From an uncultured Bacilli bacterium (GTDB lineage Bacteria; Bacillota_I; Bacilli_A; RF39; UBA660), in contig CALVRQ010000091.1 of assembly GCA_944358685.1 (NCBI GenBank), positions 1 to 9,133 of the forward strand: 9,133 nt of DNA, given 5' to 3'. The position numbers and the translations under genes were made by a program. The notes beneath the pieces are model-generated. The model was not told the origin of the DNA and made no database searches. It saw nothing but the letters and a program-made list of their open reading frames with translations. Shown here piece after piece: positions 1-5,473 of this stretch (position 1 is its first letter; every line of letters begins with the position of its first letter).

Positions 1-456
1 GCTTCTAGTTTACACGATAAACTTTCTATTTTAGGTAGAGATTTACTTTTGGAGACGCTTCCTAGTATATTAGATGGAACGTGTGAGCGAATAAAACAAG
101 ATGATTCTTTAGCTACTTATGGTTTTAATATAAGTAGAGAAGATGAGAAGATTGATTTTAATAAAACTAAAAGGAAGATTGTTAATCAAGTTAGAGGTTT
201 AAACTCATGGCCTGGAGCTTACTGCACTTTTGAAGATAAGATTATGAAGGTATGGGGGTGCTACAGGACGGAAAAGATTTACGATAGAGCTTTACCGGGA
301 GAGATTACAGCTATTTATTCAGATGGATTTGGTGTTAAGTGTGGTAATGGAGAAGTGGTATTTACTTCTATTCAAATGGAAGGAAAAAAGAAAATGAAAG
401 CTACTGATTTTATCAATGGTTATCATGGTCAGTTAGTTGGTAAAATTTTGAAGTAA
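1..456 (+). CDS. fmt: Methionyl-tRNA formyltransferase, C-terminal part (5' end outside window)
   Basis: The reading frame is open from base 1 and encodes about 151 residues, roughly the last half of a protein usually about 310 aa long. Fmt transfers a formyl group from 10-formyl-tetrahydrofolate to Met-tRNAfMet in the cytoplasm so that translation can initiate. What is visible is the end of the catalytic domain (SLHDKL...LGRDLLLETLPSIL, a typical Fmt helix), the linker (QDDSLATYGFNISREDEKIDF) and the C-terminal OB-fold tRNA-binding domain (VNQVRGLNSWPGAYC, then a beta-rich tail ending GYHGQLVGKIL). The TTG at 49 is an internal Leu codon, not a start, because the homologous sequence continues upstream to base 1. 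The next gene starts one base after the TAA stop, so the two are probably co-transcribed and translationally coupled. The catalytic N-terminal motifs lie outside the window. Confidence 0.93.
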   Translation, partial: ASSLHDKLSILGRDLLLETLPSILDGTCERIKQDDSLATYGFNISREDEKIDFNKTKRKIVNQVRGLNSWPGAYCTFEDKIMKVWGCYRTEKIYDRALPGEITAIYSDGFGVKCGNGEVVFTSIQMEGKKKMKATDFINGYHGQLVGKILK

Positions 457-457
457 G

Positions 458-1147
458 ATGTTTAAGAAAATAAAAGAAAATCCTTATTATAAAAAGTTTA
501 AGGAAATGCGGGCTGATCCAAAGCTTAGGCCAATTACTTCACTTATTTTTTGGTTTATATTTTTTGCTATAGTGGTTATATTTGTAAGAGTTACTTCAAA
601 ACCTATACAAACATCTTCTTTAAATACTGCTTCGCAAAGTTTATCTAGTTATAAGTTTACTTATACTAATAATAGTGGAGTTATTTATGGGGAAAGTTAT
701 GATGATAAATTAGAGTTTATTTATGGTAATAATCGTTATTATTATAATGGTTCAAATGTTTATTTAATTTTGAATCAAAGTGTACAGATGGTGCCTAATT
801 TTGATTTGAATGTACTTAAGATTACACCAGATTTGATTAATAATTTAACTAGTGATTTAACTTATAATATGAATGGTGATGCTAAAGAGTATGTAGTACC
901 ACTTTCAAGGTTTATAAGTTTATATGAGTATGATACAGAAGCTGATTTAAGTTTGGCTAATAATTACAATATTATAATCCATGTTTATGAAAAAGATAAT
1001 AAGCCTTATATGTATAAGTTAGATTTAAGTAATTATTATGTTTTTCGAGGTTTAAATAATAGTGGAATTTTAACAATAGATATATATGATATTAAAGCGA
1101 GTGATTTTACAGAATTTTATGATAAATTAATAGGAGGGGTAGTATGA
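458..1147 (+). CDS. Unrecognised single-pass membrane protein, 229 aa
   Basis: I do not recognise this family. The N-terminus is short and basic (MFKKIKENPYYKKFKEMRADPKLRP). A hydrophobic segment follows at about residues 27-45 (SLIFWFIFFAIVVIFV), then about 180 polar residues very rich in Asn, Tyr, Ser and Asp. This predicts an inside-to-outside signal anchor with an extracytoplasmic beta-rich domain. There is no lipobox Cys after the hydrophobic segment, so it is not an obvious lipoprotein. The ATG lies one base after the fmt stop with only a weak upstream purine stretch, which suggests translational coupling. The gene ends in an ATGA overlap (1144-1147) with the next membrane-protein gene, so the two products may be made in matched amounts and act together at the membrane. 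No enzymatic motif is visible. Confidence 0.8.
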   Translation: MFKKIKENPYYKKFKEMRADPKLRPITSLIFWFIFFAIVVIFVRVTSKPIQTSSLNTASQSLSSYKFTYTNNSGVIYGESYDDKLEFIYGNNRYYYNGSNVYLILNQSVQMVPNFDLNVLKITPDLINNLTSDLTYNMNGDAKEYVVPLSRFISLYEYDTEADLSLANNYNIIIHVYEKDNKPYMYKLDLSNYYVFRGLNNSGILTIDIYDIKASDFTEFYDKLIGGVV

Positions 1148-1452
1148 CAGTTCCAGTGATTGTGCTTATAATTTTACTTATATTAATAATTGTATTTTTT
1201 AAAGATTTTCATGCATTTGTATATGCATTTGTAATGATTGATATATTTTTAAGAATTGTGACTTATTTGAAGACGTATATAGTTAGGGATAATGCATTTG
1301 GATTTTTTGATTTTATTCCGGAGAGTATACCGGCGATATTACAATCATTTGATTTTGGAACATTTAATGATATTGTGATGTTTTTATATGTACTTGTGTA
1401 TATGATTTTCTTGGGACTTATGTTTTCTAAGTTTGTCAATCGAAAGTTTTAA
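1144..1452 (+). CDS. Unrecognised small integral membrane protein, 102 aa
   Basis: A small, very hydrophobic protein. Likely membrane segments are about residues 2-19 (VPVIVLIILLILIIVFF), 23-43 (AFVYAFVMIDIFLRIVTYL) and 74-95 (NDIVMFLYVLVYMIFLGLMF). A less hydrophobic loop between the second and third contains FGFFDFIPESIPAILQSFDFG. It ends in a basic tail (KFVNRKF). The start overlaps the previous stop as ATGA, and a strong GGAGGGG ribosome site lies at about 1132-1138 inside the preceding gene. It is the last gene of the fmt operon: its final codons form the 5' arm of the terminator hairpin. I do not recognise a family. The pairing with the upstream single-pass protein suggests a shared envelope role, but no function can be assigned. 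Confidence 0.8.
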   Translation: MTVPVIVLIILLILIIVFFKDFHAFVYAFVMIDIFLRIVTYLKTYIVRDNAFGFFDFIPESIPAILQSFDFGTFNDIVMFLYVLVYMIFLGLMFSKFVNRKF

Positions 1453-1472
1453 TTCGATTGGCTTTTTGTTTT
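1435..1472 (+). terminator. Intrinsic terminator of the fmt operon, stem beginning inside the last gene
   Basis: CAATCGAA (1437-1444) and TTCGATTG (1453-1460) form a perfect 8-bp stem, extended to 10 bp by U·G and G-C pairs (1435-1436 with 1461-1462). TTTTTGTTTT follows. The 5' arm encodes the last residues (N-R-K) of the 102-aa protein and the TAA stop lies in the loop. The U-tract runs into the ruvA promoter, so the two transcription units touch without spare DNA. Confidence 0.85.
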
Positions 1473-1508
1473 AAAAAACGAGTGTTCGTGTTATAATTAG
1501 ATAGGTGG
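1467..1508 (+). promoter_or_regulatory. ruvA promoter with SOS (LexA/DinR) box-like sequence
   Basis: A perfect -10 TATAAT is at 1492-1497. The -35 is poor (TTTTAA at 1469-1474 with a 17-bp spacer, or TTGTTT at 1467-1472 with 19 bp). The spacer carries AAAAC-GAGT-GTTCG (1475-1488), which matches 8 of the 10 conserved bases of the Bacillus-type LexA box CGAAC-N4-GTTCG, with the right half perfect. A repressor bound here would block the promoter, as expected for ruvAB, an SOS gene pair in many bacteria. The predicted RNA start (about 1503-1504) falls at the ribosome site AGGTGG (1503-1508), so the leader would be only about 11-12 nt. Confidence 0.72.
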
Positions 1509-1514
1509 TTAGTT

Positions 1515-2066
1515 ATGTATGCATATATAAAAGGATTTATTAAGGATATAGAAAGTGATTATATAGTTGTTGATAATAATGGGGTTGGTTATTTAGTTTA
1601 TACGGCTAGTCCTTATTCATTTGAAATGGATAAAGAGTATACAGTTTATTTATATCAATATGTTAGGGAAGATGAGATAACTTTATATGGTTTTAAGACT
1701 TTGGAAGAAAAACAGTTATTTGTGAGGTTGATTTCGGTTAAGGGGCTTGGTTGTAAGATGGCTTTACCGATGCTAGCGACTGGTTCACCAGAGGGAATTA
1801 TTGATGCGATAGAAAGAGAAAATATACTCTATTTGAAGAAATTTCCAAAGATTGGTGACAAGGTGGCTAGACAGATTATTTTAGATTTGAAAGGTAAGCT
1901 GGCTAAGAGTGATGAGGTTCCATCTCAAACTAGTGATGAACTAGTAGATGCTTTACGTAGTTTGGGTTATAAAGCATCTGATATAAATAAAGTAGTAAAG
2001 ATGGTTGATAGTTCTTTAGATATAGAGATGCAGATAAAAGAGGCTTTGAAATTACTTTTAAAGTAG
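1515..2066 (+). CDS. ruvA: Holliday junction branch migration protein RuvA
   Basis: RuvA forms tetramers that hold the four-way DNA junction open while two RuvB rings pump the arms. The protein is 183 aa, slightly short for the family (usually about 190-205). The N-terminal OB-fold domain (about 1-62) ends with REDEITLYGF, where Glu52-Asp53 correspond to the acidic pin residues that separate strands. Two helix-hairpin-helix motifs follow: VKGLGCKMA (75-83), and FPKIGDKVARQIILDLKGK (110-128) in place of the more usual PGIGKKTAERI. A short linker (about 129-139) leads to the RuvB-contacting C-terminal helical domain (SDELVDALRSLGY, about 140-183). The start is fixed by AGGTGG 7 nt upstream of the ATG. 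It is the first gene of ruvA-ruvB-queA-miaA. No ruvC is present, in keeping with Bacillota, which generally use RecU as resolvase. Confidence 0.95.
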   Translation: MYAYIKGFIKDIESDYIVVDNNGVGYLVYTASPYSFEMDKEYTVYLYQYVREDEITLYGFKTLEEKQLFVRLISVKGLGCKMALPMLATGSPEGIIDAIERENILYLKKFPKIGDKVARQIILDLKGKLAKSDEVPSQTSDELVDALRSLGYKASDINKVVKMVDSSLDIEMQIKEALKLLLK

Positions 2067-2077
2067 GAGGTGATTAA

Positions 2078-3079
2078 ATGGCAAGACTTGTTAGTGGTGA
2101 AGAAATGGCTGAAGATTCTTTTGAAACTTCAATTAGACCCGATAGTATTGATGAGTATATTGGACAGTCGGAGTTAAAAGAAAATTTGAGTATTTTTATG
2201 AAGGCAGCTAAGATACGTGGTGAGGCTTTAGATCATGTGCTTTTATATGGTCCTCCAGGGCTTGGTAAGACGACTATGGCTTATATTATTGCGAATGAAA
2301 TGGGAAGTAATATTAAAACGACTAGTGGGCCAGCTATTGAAAAGAGTGGAGATTTAGCGGCAGTTCTTTCTACTTTGGAGCCTGGTGATGTACTTTTTAT
2401 TGATGAAATTCATAGAATACCGAGGTTTATTGAAGAAATTTTATATTCAGCAATGGAAGATTTTAAGTTAGATATTATTGTTGGTTCTGATTCTTCTAGT
2501 AGAAATATTACGATTGATTTACCACATTTTACTTTGGTTGGAGCAACTACTCGTGCGGGTGATTTGACTGGGCCTTTACGTGATAGGTTTGGAATTGTAT
2601 CTAGACTTAATTTTTATACGGAAGATGAGCTTAAGCAAATTGTGCTTAGAACTAGTAGAGTTTTGAAGTCGCCTATTTCTGATGAGGCAGCCTTGGAGCT
2701 TGCGAAGAGAAGTAGGGGAACACCAAGAATTGCGAATAGACTTTTTAAAAGGGTTCGTGATTATGCTTTAGTTATGGGTGATGGTAATATTGATTTGGAA
2801 ATTACAAAGATGGCTTTAGATAAATTAAAGGTAGATGCTTTTGGACTTGATGCGACGGATTATAATTTACTTAATTCGATTATTGAAAAATTTAATGGGG
2901 GTCCAGTAGGTATTGATGCATTAGCTTCTAGTATAGGTGAGGAGGCTTCAACTATTGAGGATGTGTATGAACCTTATTTATTACAAAATGGATTTTTAAA
3001 AAGAACAAGTAGGGGTAGAATGGTGACAGAAAAGGCTTATCAGTATTTGAAGAAGGGTAAGCAAGATACTTTATTTTAG
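2078..3079 (+). CDS. ruvB: Holliday junction branch migration ATPase RuvB
   Basis: A AAA+ motor of 333 aa, normal length, which forms hexameric rings on DNA and drives branch migration with RuvA. Visible motifs are Walker A GPPGLGKT (58-65), Walker B LFIDEI (106-111), the sensor-1 region with GATTRAGDL (155-163), the arginine finger in LRDRFG (Arg170), the sensor-2 region [10 protein letters not shown] (about 213-222, Arg217), and a C-terminal winged-helix DNA-binding domain ending in [16 protein letters not shown]. The N-terminal stretch [17 protein letters not shown] is the usual RuvB signature. The strong ribosome site AGGAGGTGAT begins inside the ruvA stop codon, so translation is tightly linked and the two subunits are likely made in proportion. 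All key residues are intact. Confidence 0.97.
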   Translation: MARLVSGEEMAEDSFETSIRPDSIDEYIGQSELKENLSIFMKAAKIRGEALDHVLLYGPPGLGKTTMAYIIANEMGSNIKTTSGPAIEKSGDLAAVLSTLEPGDVLFIDEIHRIPRFIEEILYSAMEDFKLDIIVGSDSSSRNITIDLPHFTLVGATTRAGDLTGPLRDRFGIVSRLNFYTEDELKQIVLRTSRVLKSPISDEAALELAKRSRGTPRIANRLFKRVRDYALVMGDGNIDLEITKMALDKLKVDAFGLDATDYNLLNSIIEKFNGGPVGIDALASSIGEEASTIEDVYEPYLLQNGFLKRTSRGRMVTEKAYQYLKKGKQDTLF

Positions 3080-3090
3080 AAGGTGATATT

Positions 3091-4116
3091 ATGAAAACTG
3101 ATGATTTTGATTTTGATTTACCTGAGGAGTTAATTGCACAGACGCCACTTTCTAAACGTGATGCTTCGAGATTACTTGTTTTGGATAGAAAAACAGGAGA
3201 AATTAATCACAGACATTTTACTGATGTTATAGATTATATGGAGCAAGGTGATACTTTAGTTTTAAATGATACTAAGGTTATGCCAGCTAGACTTTATGGT
3301 GTGAAGGAAGAAACTGGAGCTGTGATTGAAGTTTTACTTTTAAAAGACGAAGGTAATAATACATGGGAGTGTTTGACTAAACCGGCTAAAAGGATTAAAG
3401 AAGGAACGATAGTTTCTTTTGGTGATGGAAAGTTAAAGGCTAAATGTATACAAGTTTTAGATGAGGGAATAAGAAAGTTTGAACTAAATTATAAAGGTAT
3501 TTTATATGAGATTTTAGATGAACTTGGTGAAATGCCACTTCCTCCTTATATTCATGAGAAACTTAAGGATAAGGATAGATATCAAACGGTTTATGCGAAG
3601 AATGTAGGTAGTGCGGCAGCGCCGACGGCTGGTTTACATTTTACAGAAGAATTACTTGATAAGATTAAGGCTAAAGGTGTAAATATTGCATATATTACTT
3701 TACATGTTGGTCTTGGTACTTTTAGACCGGTGAATGTTGAGGATGTTACAAAACATAAAATGCATAGTGAATATTATATAATGAGTGATGAGGTTGCTAA
3801 TTTACTTAATGAGACTAAGGAAAGTGGTCATAAGGTTATTAGTGTAGGAACTACTTCGACTAGAACTTTGGAGACTATTGCGAGTTTATATGGCAAATTT
3901 AAAGGATGTTCGGGATGGACAGATATTTTTATTTATCCTGGATATGAATTTAAGGGAATAGATTATTTGATTACTAATTTTCATTTACCAAAGTCGACTT
4001 TGGTGATGCTTGTAAGTGCTCTTGCTGGTAAAGAAAATATTATGAAAGCATATAATGAAGCTATAAAAGAGAAATACCGTTTCTTTTCGTTTGGCGATAG
4101 TATGCTTATAAAGTAA
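3091..4116 (+). CDS. queA: S-adenosylmethionine:tRNA ribosyltransferase-isomerase QueA
   Basis: QueA transfers and rearranges the ribosyl group of S-adenosylmethionine onto preQ1 at tRNA position 34, giving epoxyqueuosine. The protein is 341 aa, full length. Family signatures seen are the N-terminal [24 protein letters not shown] (6-29), [14 protein letters not shown] (57-70), [19 protein letters not shown] (171-189), [11 protein letters not shown] (204-214) and, near the C-terminus, [25 protein letters not shown]. The start has AGGTGAT a few bases upstream. The gap to ruvB is 11 nt and to miaA 9 nt. The order ruvB-queA is common in Bacillota, but the usual next gene tgt, which inserts preQ1, is not here. 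miaA takes that place, so tgt must lie elsewhere if the pathway is complete. Confidence 0.96.
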   Translation: MKTDDFDFDLPEELIAQTPLSKRDASRLLVLDRKTGEINHRHFTDVIDYMEQGDTLVLNDTKVMPARLYGVKEETGAVIEVLLLKDEGNNTWECLTKPAKRIKEGTIVSFGDGKLKAKCIQVLDEGIRKFELNYKGILYEILDELGEMPLPPYIHEKLKDKDRYQTVYAKNVGSAAAPTAGLHFTEELLDKIKAKGVNIAYITLHVGLGTFRPVNVEDVTKHKMHSEYYIMSDEVANLLNETKESGHKVISVGTTSTRTLETIASLYGKFKGCSGWTDIFIYPGYEFKGIDYLITNFHLPKSTLVMLVSALAGKENIMKAYNEAIKEKYRFFSFGDSMLIK

Positions 4117-4125
4117 GGTGATGAT

Positions 4126-5004
4126 ATGGTAATTGTTATTACTGGGCCAACTGCGGTTGGTAAAACTGATTTAAGTTTGTTTTTAGCGCATAAATTAGAT
4201 GGTGAGATTATTAATGCGGATAGTACGCAGATTTATAAAGGTTTAGATATTGCGACTAATAAGGTTAAAGATACTGAAGGTGTTAAACATTATTTGTTTA
4301 ATGAAAAGGATTTAAGAGAAGAATATAGTGTGTTTGATTATCAAAAAGATGCAAGAAGGATAATTGATGATATTTTGTCTCGTGGAAAAACACCAATTTT
4401 AGTTGGTGGTACAGGTCTTTATATTAATGCGGTTTTGTATGATTATAAATTTCCTGAGAGAGCTAATGATGATTATGAAGGTTTAAGTAATGATGAACTT
4501 TATAAAATGCTTTTGGAAGTTGATCCTAATACGAATATTCATTTGAATAATAGGGTTAGAGTAATAAGTGCACTTAATTATTATAAGGCTAATGGTACAC
4601 CTTATAGTGAAAAAGAGAAGGATTTTGATTTGCTTTATGATACTTTGTTTATTGGCTTAACGACTGATAGAGATATTCTTTATTATAAGATTAATAAAAG
4701 AGTTGATAAGATGGTTGAAGAAGGTTTGGTTAATGAGGCTAAAGAAGTATATGATTTAGGTATTAGAAGTAAAGCGGTGATGACACCGATTGGACCTAAA
4801 GAATTATTTGATTATTTTGATGGTAAAATTAGTTTAGAAGATGCAATAGACCTTATTAAAAGTAAAAGTAGAAAATATGCGAAAAGACAGTATACTTGGT
4901 TTAGAGGTCAAATGAATCTTAAGTGGTTTGAGACTAATTATGATGATTTTAGTAAAACAGAAAATGAAGTTTTAGATTATATTAAAGAAAAAATGCCAAA
5001 GTAA
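4126..5004 (+). CDS. miaA: tRNA dimethylallyltransferase MiaA
   Basis: MiaA attaches a dimethylallyl group to N6 of A37 in tRNAs that read codons beginning with U, stabilising codon pairing. The protein is 292 aa, within the family range. Visible are the P-loop GPTAVGKT (7-14), the catalytic-region motif NADSTQIYKGLDIATNKV (30-47, Asp32), KHYLFN, the VGGTGLYINAVLY segment (93-105) and the C-terminal tRNA-binding signature KRQYTWFRGQ (253-262). The start is set by AGGTGATGAT directly upstream. It is the last gene of the ruvAB operon and, with queA, its second anticodon-loop modification enzyme. Only a weak 4-bp hairpin (CAAA/TTTG around the stop) followed by CCTTTT is seen after it, so some transcription may continue into the small RNA locus downstream. 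Confidence 0.96.
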   Translation: MVIVITGPTAVGKTDLSLFLAHKLDGEIINADSTQIYKGLDIATNKVKDTEGVKHYLFNEKDLREEYSVFDYQKDARRIIDDILSRGKTPILVGGTGLYINAVLYDYKFPERANDDYEGLSNDELYKMLLEVDPNTNIHLNNRVRVISALNYYKANGTPYSEKEKDFDLLYDTLFIGLTTDRDILYYKINKRVDKMVEEGLVNEAKEVYDLGIRSKAVMTPIGPKELFDYFDGKISLEDAIDLIKSKSRKYAKRQYTWFRGQMNLKWFETNYDDFSKTENEVLDYIKEKMPK

Positions 5005-5031
5005 TTTTGCCTTTTAAGTGTTTATCATTTC

Positions 5032-5060
5032 TTGTCATAAAGTTAAAAATATGGTATTAT
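5032..5060 (+). promoter_or_regulatory. Promoter of antitoxin sRNA 1
   Basis: -35 TTGTCA (5032-5037), 17-bp spacer, -10 TATTAT (5055-5060). Start is expected at about A5067/G5068, just before the conserved hairpin. Copy 2 has the same -35 and spacing with a perfect TATAAT, so this promoter may be slightly weaker. Confidence 0.8.
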
Positions 5061-5088
5061 GTATATAGATGAGAGAAATCTCATATAA

Positions 5089-5121
5089 TAAAAAGGAACG
5101 TTCAATAAGCGATGTTGAACG
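5089..5121 (-). terminator. Intrinsic terminator of toxin mRNA 1
   Basis: Read on the minus strand, CGTTCAA and TTGAACG (7 bp, 9-nt loop TCGCTTATTG region) are followed by TTCCTTTTTATT. This would end the toxin mRNA near 5090 and leave the conserved sRNA 5' hairpin outside the overlap. The same DNA read on the plus strand forms the internal hairpin of the sRNA. Confidence 0.75.
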
Positions 5122-5139
5122 CACCATTGATTTGATTTG

Positions 5140-5179
5140 GCGCCTAATCACTGATGTGAGTTAGGCGCGCTTCTATTTA
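5140..5179 (+). terminator. Terminator of sRNA 1, also a hairpin in toxin mRNA 1
   Basis: GCGCCTAA (5140-5147) pairs with TTAGGCGC (5161-5168). The stem continues inward as TCAC/GTGA around loop TGAT with one bulged G (5160). GCTTCTATTTAG follows, an imperfect U-rich tail on the plus strand. The minus strand after the hairpin is AAATC and not U-rich, so it probably terminates only the sRNA. Copy 2 has the same stem with compensatory changes. Confidence 0.75.
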
Positions 5180-5250
5180 GTTAGTAATTCGAATACTAAA
5201 GTAAATAGAAGGATGATTATAAGAAAAAGAGCTTTTTCTCTTTTAGTCAT
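5173..5250 (-). CDS. Small hydrophobic peptide, putative type I toxin 1 (25 aa)
   Basis: A micro-ORF of 25 codons. It begins MTKREK (basic, polar), then has about 17 hydrophobic residues broken only by a Thr (LFLIIILLFTLVF at the centre), and ends ELLTK. That is enough for one membrane-spanning helix. A consensus ribosome site GGAGG (5263-5259) lies exactly 8 nt upstream of the ATG, the same spacing as in copy 2, and a matching promoter and leader precede it. The stop codon is covered by the 3' end of the convergent sRNA. Size, single membrane helix with basic N-terminus and antisense RNA match type I toxins, which usually damage the membrane of the producing cell. The sequence does not match Fst, TxpA/BsrG, Ldr or Ibs as I know them, so the family is unassigned. 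Confidence 0.82.
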   Translation of the reverse strand: MTKREKALFLIIILLFTLVFELLTK

Positions 5251-5311
5251 AAACACCACCTCCATTCTTCATAAAAGAATAAAGATGCGCCCAACTACCC
5301 GAACATTCCTT
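5251..5311 (-). promoter_or_regulatory. Structured leader of toxin mRNA 1
   Basis: About 61 nt from the predicted start (A5311) to the ATG. The extreme 5' end AAGGAATGTTC (5311-5301) can pair with the mRNA 3' end GAACGTTCCTT (5103-5093), 11 bp with one U·G. AGTTGGGCGC (5296-5287) can pair with GCGCCTAACT in the 3' UTR (5168-5159), 10 bp with one G·U. A hairpin ATTCTT/AAGAAT (5280-5264) abuts the GGAGG and can extend into its first two G bases by U·G pairs. All three features have counterparts in copy 2. Confidence 0.65.
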
Positions 5312-5317
5312 GGTATA

Positions 5318-5346
5318 ATTATAACGAATAGTTATATAAAATACAA
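5318..5346 (-). promoter_or_regulatory. Promoter of toxin mRNA 1 with internal palindrome
   Basis: On the minus strand: -35 TTGTAT (5346-5341), 17-bp spacer, perfect -10 TATAAT (5323-5318), predicted start near A5311. An inverted repeat TATAAC-GAATA-GTTATA (plus-strand reading, 5320-5336) covers the spacer and overlaps the -10. It is identical in copy 2 and could be an operator or a fixed promoter feature. The -35 lies only 18 bp from the -35 of the divergent copy-2 sRNA promoter. Confidence 0.8.
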
Positions 5347-5364
5347 TACTTTGAATAAAATAAT

Positions 5365-5393
5365 TTGTCATAAAGTTAAGAATGTGTTATAAT
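5365..5393 (+). promoter_or_regulatory. Promoter of antitoxin sRNA 2
   Basis: -35 TTGTCA (5365-5370), 17-bp spacer, perfect -10 TATAAT (5388-5393), expected start at A5400/G5401. Same layout as copy 1 with a better -10. Confidence 0.83.
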
Positions 5394-5421
5394 GTATATA
5401 GATGAGAGAAATCTCATAAAA

Positions 5422-5455
5422 TAAAAAAGGAACATTCAGTTTTGCTATGCTGATG
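5422..5455 (-). terminator. Intrinsic terminator of toxin mRNA 2
   Basis: On the minus strand, AACATCAG pairs with CTGAATGTT (one bulge) and CCTTTTTTATTTT follows, a better U-tract than in copy 1. It would end the mRNA near 5423, just short of the sRNA's 5' hairpin. Confidence 0.75.
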
Positions 5456-5473
5456 TTGCCACATTTTGTGTGT

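Larger units (their letters stand above)
5067..5179 (+). ncRNA. Putative antitoxin antisense sRNA 1 (about 113 nt)
   Basis: Predicted from a good promoter upstream and a strong hairpin downstream. It starts with hairpin ATGAGA-GAAA-TCTCAT (5069-5084; 6-bp stem, GNRA-type loop), identical in copy 2. A second hairpin follows: CGTTCAA/TTGAACG (5099-5105 with 5115-5121, 9-nt loop). The terminator hairpin at 5140-5168 comes last. Its 3' end reaches the last codons of the minus-strand micro-ORF, so about 90 nt is perfectly complementary to the 3' part of the toxin mRNA. By analogy with TxpA/RatA and Fst/par it should reduce toxin expression by RNA duplex formation. Ends are inferred, not mapped. 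Confidence 0.75.
5032..5346. repeat. Type I toxin-antitoxin module, copy 1 (tandem duplicate)
   Basis: This is the first of two head-to-tail modules. From the outside in, each has a plus-strand sRNA promoter, a conserved 5' hairpin, the minus-strand mRNA terminator hairpin, the plus-strand sRNA terminator hairpin, a minus-strand micro-ORF with GGAGG, a structured leader and a minus-strand promoter. The promoter ends are almost identical between copies (over 40 nt nearly unchanged around the toxin promoter), while the middles have diverged in sequence but kept their layout. The sRNA promoters are exactly 333 bp apart. Confidence 0.85.

Noticed and set aside
49..51. TTG as a start codon for a 135-aa protein
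   Set aside because: The frame is open to base 1 and the upstream residues match the Fmt family, so this is an internal Leu codon of a gene cut by the window edge.
523..600. Lipoprotein signal peptide on the 229-aa membrane protein
   Set aside because: No Cys follows the hydrophobic segment, so there is no lipobox. A signal anchor fits better.
3079..3091. PreQ1 riboswitch before queA
   Set aside because: Only an 11-nt gap separates ruvB and queA, which leaves no room for an aptamer outside coding sequence.
4984..5025. Terminator directly after miaA
   Set aside because: Only a 4-bp stem (CAAA/TTTG) with CCTTTT is present, too weak to call.
5320..5336. LexA box in the toxin promoter
   Set aside because: The AAC...GTT halves are five bases apart, while the Bacillus-type box needs four, and flanking bases do not fit CGAAC/GTTCG.
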